6,431 nt of DNA. Origin: an uncultured Agathobaculum sp. GTDB lineage: Bacteria > Bacillota > Clostridia > Oscillospirales > Butyricicoccaceae. The DNA lies in contig CALWEB010000187.1 in NCBI GenBank assembly GCA_944376955.1, positions 1 to 6,431 of the forward strand, given 5' to 3'. Below the pieces are notes generated by a model. The model saw nothing but the letters and a program-made list of their open reading frames with translations. It had not been told where the DNA came from and did no database searches. The position numbers were made by a program, and so were the translations under genes. Every line of letters starts with the position of its first letter. Positions within the stretch are counted from its first letter, which is position 1. Positions 1 to 4,480 of this stretch are shown here, piece after piece.

Positions 1-1244
1 TTGCGTTCCCGGGCTTTACCGCCGTGTATGAGGAAGGCACGGATGACGAAAAGAAGGGCGACGCGGGCAAGCCGCTGCCGCGCTTTGCCGAGGGTGACGC
101 GCTCACGGTGGAAAAACTCGACCCTGCGCAGCATTTCACCCAGCCGCCCGCGCGCTACACCGAGGCATCGCTCATCCGCGCAATGGAGGAACGCGGCATC
201 GGCCGTCCGTCCACCTATGCGCCGACGATCTCAACCATCCTTGACCGTGATTATGTGACCAAGGAGAACCGTGCGCTGCGTCCGACGCCGCTTGGCGAAG
301 GCGTGACCGGCCTGCTGGTTGATGAATTCAAGTCGGTGGCGGACTATGAGTTCACCGCCAATATGGAGGAACAGCTGGACGAGGTGGAAGCGGGCAAGCT
401 GGATTATATCCAGCTGCTGCACACCTTCTATGACGGCTTTGAAAGTGCGCTCAAGCAAGCGGAAGTGGATCTCGAGGGGAAGCGCATCAAGATTCAGGAC
501 GAGGTCACAGACGTAATCTGCGATAAATGTGGTCGTAACATGGTCATCAAGTCCGGCCGCTTCGGCAAGTTCCTTGCCTGTCCGGGCTTTCCGGAATGCA
601 CCAACACCAAGCCGATCACCGAGGATACGGGCGCAGCCTGCCCGGTGTGCGGCGCAAAGGTGGTCAAGAAGAAATCGGCGCGCGGATACGTGTATTATAG
701 CTGTGACACCTATCCAACCTGCCAGTTTATGACGTGGGATAAGCCGCTCAAGACCAAGTGTCCGAACTGCGACTCCTCGCTGTTCCGCCATACCGACCGG
801 GACTCGAAGGAGGTCACGGATGTGTGTCTGCGTGAGGGTTGCGGCTACAAGGAGCTGGTCAAGGAGGGTCTGCCGCCCGAAGAGGCGGAGAAGAACCGCC
901 AGCGCCGCGAGGCTCGCGCCGCGAAGGCAGCCGAGCGCGCCGCGGCCAAGGCTGCCGCGGAAGCCGCGGGCGAAGCGGAGGAAAAACCCAAAAAGGTGAC
1001 GAAAAAAGCGACGACTGCGAAAAAGAAATCGCCCGCGAAAAAACAGGTGCCGTGGATGACCAAGACCACGAACCGTTTTAAAAAGCTCAAGGACGAGGAC
1101 GTGCAGGCACTGACCAAGACGCAGCAGGCGCAGTACGCCAAGGCGCTCGAGAAATACGAAGCGGAAAAGGCGGCCGAAAAGGCGGCGAATGCAAAAAAGC
1201 CCGCGCGTAAGTCTGTGAAAGCAAAGGAGGCCGCGGATGAGTAA
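1..1244 (+). CDS. topA: DNA topoisomerase I (type IA), C-terminal part; 5' end outside window
   Basis: Type IA topoisomerase that relaxes negative supercoils by passing a strand through a transient single-strand break. The reading frame is already open at the left edge (first whole codon at base 3) and gives 413 residues up to TAA at 1242-1244. Family motifs seen are [12 protein letters not shown] at the very start, [14 protein letters not shown] near 137-178, and [15 protein letters not shown] at 195-239. The catalytic tyrosine and TOPRIM domain must lie upstream and are not visible. Three four-cysteine zinc ribbons follow: Cys codons at 519, 528, 579, 597 (CX2C-X16-CX5C); 639, 648, 702, 720 (CX2C-X17-CX5C); and 759, 768, 825, 840 (CX2C-X18-CX4C). 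The last 121 residues (from 879) are a Lys/Ala-rich basic tail with 27 Lys and 32 Ala. The 3' end overlaps trmFO by 8 nt, so the two are probably cotranscribed. Identity is clear; only the left boundary is unknown. Confidence 0.97.
   Translation, partial: AFPGFTAVYEEGTDDEKKGDAGKPLPRFAEGDALTVEKLDPAQHFTQPPARYTEASLIRAMEERGIGRPSTYAPTISTILDRDYVTKENRALRPTPLGEGVTGLLVDEFKSVADYEFTANMEEQLDEVEAGKLDYIQLLHTFYDGFESALKQAEVDLEGKRIKIQDEVTDVICDKCGRNMVIKSGRFGKFLACPGFPECTNTKPITEDTGAACPVCGAKVVKKKSARGYVYYSCDTYPTCQFMTWDKPLKTKCPNCDSSLFRHTDRDSKEVTDVCLREGCGYKELVKEGLPPEEAEKNRQRREARAAKAAERAAAKAAAEAAGEAEEKPKKVTKKATTAKKKSPAKKQVPWMTKTTNRFKKLKDEDVQALTKTQQAQYAKALEKYEAEKAAEKAANAKKPARKSVKAKEAADE
1223..1230 (+). promoter_or_regulatory. 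Ribosome binding site of trmFO
   Basis: AAAGGAGG lies 6 nt before ATG 1237, inside the last codons of topA. It is a near-perfect Shine-Dalgarno sequence and fixes the trmFO start, so ribosomes can load on trmFO while topA is still being translated. Confidence 0.85.
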
Positions 1245-2541
1245 TCAGGTAACGGTCATCGGTGCGGGTCTCGCGGGCTGCGAAGCCGCGTGGCAGCTGG
1301 CACAGCGCGGGATTTTGGTGCGTCTGTGCGAAATGAAACCGCAGCAGCACTCGCCGGCGCACCATTCGGATGACTTTGCGGAGCTGGTCTGCTCTAATTC
1401 GCTGCGCTCGGACGAGCTGAGTAACGCCGCGGGGCTGCTCAAAGAAGAGTTGCGCCGTCTGGACAGCTTGATTCTGGCTTGCGCGGATGAAAACCGCGTT
1501 GAAGCGGGCGGTGCGCTTGCGGTTGACCGTGAGGCATTTGCGCGCGCGGTGACCGAAAAGATCAAGCACCACCCGAACATCGAGATCGTGTACGGCGAGG
1601 TGACCGACATCCCCGAGGGGAAGGTGGTCGTCGCGTCCGGCCCGCTGACCTCGGATACGCTGTTTGACGCGATTCACCGCAAGGTTGGCGGCGAGTTCCT
1701 GCATTTCTATGACGCGGCCGCGCCGATCGTCACCGCGGAAAGCATCGACATGGATTCTGCCTATATCGCTTCGCGCTACGGCAAGGGCACGGCGGATTAC
1801 ATCAACTGCCCGTTTTCCAAGGAGGAATACGACGCGTTCTGGAACGCGCTGACGACCGCAGAGGAAGCGCCTGTGCACGGGTTTGAGGATTGCAAGGTGT
1901 TCGAGGGCTGTATGCCCATCGAGGTCAACGCCCGCCGTGGGTACGATACCATGCGTTTTGGCATCTTAAAACCCATCGGCCTGCCCGACCCCAAGACGGG
2001 CAAAGACCCCTATGCGGTGTTGCAGCTGCGGCGTGATAACGCGCAGGGCTCACTGTACAATCTGGTTGGCTGCCAGACCCATCTCAAGTGGGGCGAGCAG
2101 AAGCGTGTCTTTTCCATGATCCCGGCGCTTAAGAATGCGGAATTTGTGCGCTATGGCGTGATGCACCGGAATACCTTCCTTGACTCGCCGCGCTTGCTTG
2201 ACGCAACCTATGCGCTGAAAAACGACCCGCGCATCCGCTTTGCGGGGCAGATGACCGGTGTGGAGGGCTATGTCGAGTCCACTTCGTCCGGCTGGGTTGC
2301 GGGTGTTGCAACCGCGCTGGAGATGCAGGGCAAAACCATGCCTGTACTCGACCGGCAGACCGCAACCGGCGCACTGGCTTGCTATATTTCCGATCATACA
2401 GTGGCAAAATTCCAGCCGATGAACATCAACTTCGGCATTCTCGATCCGTTGGGTTATAAAATCAAGGGTAAGCGGGAGAAAAATACGAAAATATCCGAGC
2501 GGGCGCTCGAAAAGATAGAAAGTCTGAAAGGGGAGCTTTGA
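1237..2541 (+). CDS. trmFO: Methylenetetrahydrofolate-tRNA-(uracil-5-)-methyltransferase TrmFO
   Basis: Cytoplasmic flavoenzyme that makes 5-methyluridine at position 54 in the T-loop of tRNA, taking the carbon from 5,10-methylenetetrahydrofolate rather than S-adenosylmethionine. The 434 residues match the usual family length (about 435). The N-terminus carries the FAD-binding [10 protein letters not shown] motif (residues 9-18). [11 protein letters not shown] follows, with Cys52, and FEGCMPIEV, with Cys225; these correspond to the B. subtilis TrmFO functional cysteines 53 and 226, with a constant offset of one. The segments [33 protein letters not shown] and the C-terminal [11 protein letters not shown] are also typical. 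The start at ATG 1237 is set by a strong Shine-Dalgarno. It overlaps topA by 8 nt and is followed after 1 nt by plsX, which suggests one transcript with coupled translation. Nothing looks broken or missing. Confidence 0.98.
   Translation: MSNQVTVIGAGLAGCEAAWQLAQRGILVRLCEMKPQQHSPAHHSDDFAELVCSNSLRSDELSNAAGLLKEELRRLDSLILACADENRVEAGGALAVDREAFARAVTEKIKHHPNIEIVYGEVTDIPEGKVVVASGPLTSDTLFDAIHRKVGGEFLHFYDAAAPIVTAESIDMDSAYIASRYGKGTADYINCPFSKEEYDAFWNALTTAEEAPVHGFEDCKVFEGCMPIEVNARRGYDTMRFGILKPIGLPDPKTGKDPYAVLQLRRDNAQGSLYNLVGCQTHLKWGEQKRVFSMIPALKNAEFVRYGVMHRNTFLDSPRLLDATYALKNDPRIRFAGQMTGVEGYVESTSSGWVAGVATALEMQGKTMPVLDRQTATGALACYISDHTVAKFQPMNINFGILDPLGYKIKGKREKNTKISERALEKIESLKGEL
2527..2535 (+). promoter_or_regulatory. 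Ribosome binding site of plsX
   Basis: AAAGGGGAG in the last codons of trmFO lies 7 nt before ATG 2543. With the TGA-T-ATG junction (stop 2539-2541, start 2543) it supports reinitiation or coupled translation of plsX behind trmFO. Confidence 0.7.
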
Positions 2542-2542
2542 T

Positions 2543-3556
2543 ATGAGGATCATCGTGGACGCAATGGGCGGCGATAACGCGCCGGAGTCCGCCGTTATCG
2601 GCGGCGCGCTGGCAGCGAAGGAATACGGCGAGCAGGTGGTGCTGGTCGGCCAGCCGGATACGGTGGCGGAAATCCTGAAAAAGCGCGGCATGGCGGACAC
2701 GAATGGTCTGACCATCATGCCGGCCTCCGATCTGGTCGATATGCACGACGATCCGGCAACGGTTTTGCGGAAAAAGCCGGATTCTTCGATGGCGGTAGCG
2801 TTCAAGCTGCTCAAAGCGGGTGAGGGAGACGCGCTTGTCTCTGCGGGCAATACGGGTGCGCTGCTGACCGGTGCAACGCTGTATGGCGGTCGAATCAAGG
2901 GCATTCGTCGCGGCGCACTGGCGCCTGTGATGCCGTGCAGCGGCGGACAGGTTATGTTGTGCGACGCGGGCGCGAATACCGAGTGTACGGCGGAAATGCT
3001 GCTGCAATTTGCTTTCCTCGGTTCGCTGTACGCAGAAAAGATCAACGGTGTGGCCAAACCGCGCGTCGGTCTGGTCAACAACGGAACCGAGGATACCAAG
3101 GGCGATCCGCTGCGTAAAGAGGCCTATGCGCTGCTGAAAAAGGCGGGCTACGAAGGACGTCTGAACTTTGTCGGCAACGTCGAAGGCAGCATGGTGCCGC
3201 TCGGCGCGTGCGATGTAGCGGTGTGTGATGGGTTCACCGGAAATGTCCTGCTCAAGACCATCGAGGGTGTCGCAAAGTTTATGGCGGGTGCAATCAAGGG
3301 TGTCTTTACGCGCAATACCGCGACCAAGCTGGGGTATCTGGTCTGCAAAAAGGGTATGGATGAATTCCGCGACCTGTTCAATCAGGACAAGATCGGTGGC
3401 GCGCCTTTCCTCGGCATCGCCAAGCCGGTCATCAAGGCGCATGGTTCCTCGAACGAGATTGCAGTGATGAACGCGGTGCGGCAGGCGATTGCCTATACCA
3501 AGTCGGGGATGATCCACGAAGTGGAGCAGAATATACAGTACATGACGGTGGAATAA
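2543..3556 (+). CDS. plsX: Phosphate acyltransferase PlsX (acyl-ACP:phosphate transacylase)
   Basis: PlsX converts acyl-ACP plus inorganic phosphate to acyl-phosphate, the donor that PlsY uses to acylate glycerol-3-phosphate in the first step of membrane phospholipid synthesis. It is a peripheral, membrane-associated enzyme. The 337 residues compare with about 333 in B. subtilis. Visible family motifs are RIIVDAMGGDNAPE at the N-terminus, VSAGNTGALLTGATL around residues 99-113, GLVNNGTEDTKGDPLRKEAY near 177-196, GNVEGSMVPLG with CDGFTGNVLLKTIEG near 212-242, and GGAPFLGIAKPVIKAHGSS near 285-303. The start is the only sensible one: it follows trmFO by 1 nt with a good ribosome binding site and gives the conserved N-terminus at once. 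In B. subtilis plsX heads a run with fabD, fabG and acpA before rnc; here no fatty-acid gene follows, and rnc is next. Identity is secure. Confidence 0.98.
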   Translation: MRIIVDAMGGDNAPESAVIGGALAAKEYGEQVVLVGQPDTVAEILKKRGMADTNGLTIMPASDLVDMHDDPATVLRKKPDSSMAVAFKLLKAGEGDALVSAGNTGALLTGATLYGGRIKGIRRGALAPVMPCSGGQVMLCDAGANTECTAEMLLQFAFLGSLYAEKINGVAKPRVGLVNNGTEDTKGDPLRKEAYALLKKAGYEGRLNFVGNVEGSMVPLGACDVAVCDGFTGNVLLKTIEGVAKFMAGAIKGVFTRNTATKLGYLVCKKGMDEFRDLFNQDKIGGAPFLGIAKPVIKAHGSSNEIAVMNAVRQAIAYTKSGMIHEVEQNIQYMTVE

Positions 3557-3572
3557 CTTCCTGATGGAAGTT
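3555..3572 (+). other. Small hairpin directly after plsX, candidate weak terminator or attenuator
   Basis: AACTTCC-TGAT-GGAAGTT forms a perfect 7-bp stem with a 4-nt loop. It begins inside the plsX TAA stop codon (3554-3556). The stem's last two T residues start a short TTTT run (3571-3574), followed by C. The stem is short and AT-containing and the T-run is poor, so it could reduce readthrough into rnc or protect the upstream 3' end, but a strong terminator is unlikely. The perfect pairing is seen directly; any function is inference. Confidence 0.35.
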
Positions 3573-3616
3573 TTCGTGCCATCGGACCGCGCGTGAATGC
3601 GTGGAAGGCAGGGAGA

Positions 3617-3623
3617 GAGGTGA
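3617..3623 (+). promoter_or_regulatory. Ribosome binding site of rnc, supports ATG 3629
   Basis: GAGGTGA lies 5 nt before ATG 3629, within the purine-rich stretch 3611-3623. It matches the anti-Shine-Dalgarno well. The upstream in-frame GTG at 3593 has no comparable site, so this element decides the start. Confidence 0.7.
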
Positions 3624-3628
3624 ACGAT

Positions 3629-4300
3629 ATGCTGAAAATCAATTATCATTTTAAAAATACCGCGCTGCTGGAAACGGCGATGACCCATACCTCCTATGCC
3701 AATGAGCATCGAGGCAACCATCTGCACCATAATGAGCGGTTGGAATTTCTGGGTGACTCGGTGCTGGGATTTGTCACAGCGGATTACCTGTTCACGCACT
3801 ATCCGGAGCTGCCGGAGGGCGATCTGACCAAGCTGCGCGCGGCAGTTGTGTGCGAGGGTGCATTGTGCGAGATCGCACACGAGCTGGGTATCCCGGATGC
3901 AATCCGGCTGGGGCATGGCGAAGAGACCGGCGGTGGGCGCGAGCGACCGAGCATTCTGGCCGACGCGACCGAGGCGTTGCTCGGCGCCATCTATTTGGAC
4001 GGCGGCATCGAACCTGCGCGCGCGTTCGTGCTGCGGTTTATCCCGCACAAGGTGGATGTGGCGATCGCGGGCGGTGCGTTTAAAGATTACAAGACCATGC
4101 TGCAGGAAATTGTGCAGAAAAACAAACAGGAAACGCTGGAATACCGTCTGGCAGGGCAGTCCGGCCCGGATCATGACAAGCGTTTCACCATGGAACTGCT
4201 GTTAAACTCCAATGTGTTTGCGTCCGGTACCGGACGGAGCAAGAAGGAGGCGGAGCAAATGGCGGCCAAACAGGCGCTGGCTTCCATGGGGGTGCAGTAA
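3629..4300 (+). CDS. rnc: Ribonuclease III
   Basis: Double-strand-specific endoribonuclease that processes rRNA precursors and structured mRNAs, acting as a cytoplasmic dimer with Mg2+. From ATG 3629 it has 223 residues, near the usual 220-250. The N-terminal nuclease domain shows the signature NERLEFLGDSVL (residues 35-46), with Glu36, Glu39 and Asp43 corresponding to E. coli Glu38, Glu41 and Asp45. ILADATEALLGAIYLDGG holds Asp112 and Glu115, matching E. coli Asp114 and Glu117, so the catalytic site is complete. A C-terminal double-stranded-RNA-binding domain runs from about residue 152 to the end, with the typical GPDHDKRFTMEL and GRSKKEAEQMAAKQAL segments. An in-frame GTG at 3593 would add 12 residues (the first read as NAWKAGREVND after the initiator) that look unlike the family and lack a good ribosome binding site. 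A strong terminator follows 6 nt after the stop. Confidence 0.97.
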   Translation: MLKINYHFKNTALLETAMTHTSYANEHRGNHLHHNERLEFLGDSVLGFVTADYLFTHYPELPEGDLTKLRAAVVCEGALCEIAHELGIPDAIRLGHGEETGGGRERPSILADATEALLGAIYLDGGIEPARAFVLRFIPHKVDVAIAGGAFKDYKTMLQEIVQKNKQETLEYRLAGQSGPDHDKRFTMELLLNSNVFASGTGRSKKEAEQMAAKQALASMGVQ

Positions 4301-4306
4301 GGACAG

Positions 4307-4342
4307 AAAAGACTCTGAAAGGGCTTCTTTCGGAGTCTTTTT
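4307..4342 (+). terminator. Rho-independent terminator after rnc
   Basis: The stem pairs GACTC (4311-4315) with GAGTC (4333-4337), continues through a U-G wobble (4316/4332) and GAAAG (4317-4321) with CTTTC (4327-4331), and closes a 5-nt GGCTT loop. An A-run (4307-4310) opposite the T-run (4338-4342) lengthens it and provides the U-tract. The stop codon of rnc is at 4298-4300. It should end the topA-trmFO-plsX-rnc transcript before smc. The A-run would also give a U-tract on the opposite strand, but no convergent gene is present in the window. Confidence 0.88.
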
Positions 4343-4370
4343 GCATCTTTGGAAAAGACCAAGGTGCATA

Positions 4371-4388
4371 TCACACGGTAAGGTGTGA
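4371..4388. repeat. 18-bp dyad TCACAC-N6-GTGTGA upstream of smc promoter
   Basis: A perfect 6-bp inverted repeat with a 6-bp spacer sits between the rnc terminator and the smc promoter, centred about 70 bp before the predicted transcription start. The shape would suit a dimeric DNA-binding regulator. I cannot assign a regulator; the arms are in the opposite orientation to a CRP-type TGTGA-N6-TCACA site. The repeat itself is certain, its role is speculative. Confidence 0.35.
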
Positions 4389-4414
4389 ACAGGACGTAAA
4401 TTCTGCTTTTCGCA

Positions 4415-4443
4415 TTGAAAACCTGTGTGTCAAGTGGTAAAAT
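4415..4443 (+). promoter_or_regulatory. Predicted sigma-A promoter of smc
   Basis: TTGAAA (-35, 4415-4420), a 17-bp spacer and TAAAAT (-10, 4438-4443) lie close to the consensus for the housekeeping sigma factor. TG at 4435-4436 makes it an extended -10 promoter, common in Gram-positive bacteria. Transcription should begin near 4449-4451, giving a leader of about 22 nt before ATG 4472. Its place between a strong terminator and smc makes a real promoter likely. Confidence 0.75.
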
Positions 4444-4480
4444 AATACCATATATATCTTCGAGGTGTCACATGGTATTA
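4443..4480. repeat. 9-bp inverted repeat flanking the smc start of transcription and start codon
   Basis: TAATACCAT (4443-4451) and ATGGTATTA (4472-4480) are perfect inverted copies separated by 20 bp. The right arm contains the smc ATG, the left arm overlaps the last base of the -10 box and the predicted transcription start, and the ribosome binding site lies between them. A further TGGTA at 4435-4439 forms a 5-bp dyad with TACCA at 4446-4450. If transcription starts near 4450 the left arm is mostly untranscribed, so a DNA operator is more likely than an mRNA hairpin; a start a few bases upstream would allow the hairpin. The low-complexity AT-rich context means chance is possible. Confidence 0.4.
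4462..4467 (+). promoter_or_regulatory. Ribosome binding site of smc
   Basis: GAGGTG ends 4 nt before ATG 4472, an acceptable spacing for this part of the Shine-Dalgarno consensus. It supports the start that yields the canonical SMC N-terminus MVLKCLILQGFKSF. Confidence 0.7.

Noticed and set aside
1001..1042. A-rich runs in topA as programmed frameshift sites
   Set aside because: The A6-G run is read as AAA AAA GCG, not in the A-AAA-AAG phase needed for -1 slippage, and the zero frame continues to a natural end that overlaps trmFO.
1087..1878. 263-codon minus-strand frame opposite the topA tail and trmFO
   Set aside because: Shadow of conserved coding sequence with an Arg-rich, motif-free translation.
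2050..3099. 349-codon open frame on the minus strand opposite trmFO and plsX
   Set aside because: Mirror of two certain genes; its product is Ser/Pro/Ala-rich and has no recognisable domain.
3593..3628. Upstream GTG start for rnc adding 12 residues
   Set aside because: No good ribosome binding site before 3593, and the extra residues do not look like an RNase III N-terminus; ATG 3629 has GAGGTGA at 5 nt.
2462..4174. 570-codon open frame on the minus strand across the end of trmFO, plsX and rnc
   Set aside because: It lies opposite genes with unmistakable family motifs, its product is rich in His, Arg and Gln without any recognisable domain, and no ribosome binding site stands out. Long antisense open frames are expected in GC-rich coding DNA.
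4343..4367. Second imperfect hairpin (GCATCTTTGG / CCAAGGTGC) just after the terminator T-run
   Set aside because: It has a wobble pair and a bulge, no following T-run, and lies past the predicted end of the rnc transcript and before the smc promoter, so it is probably not transcribed much.
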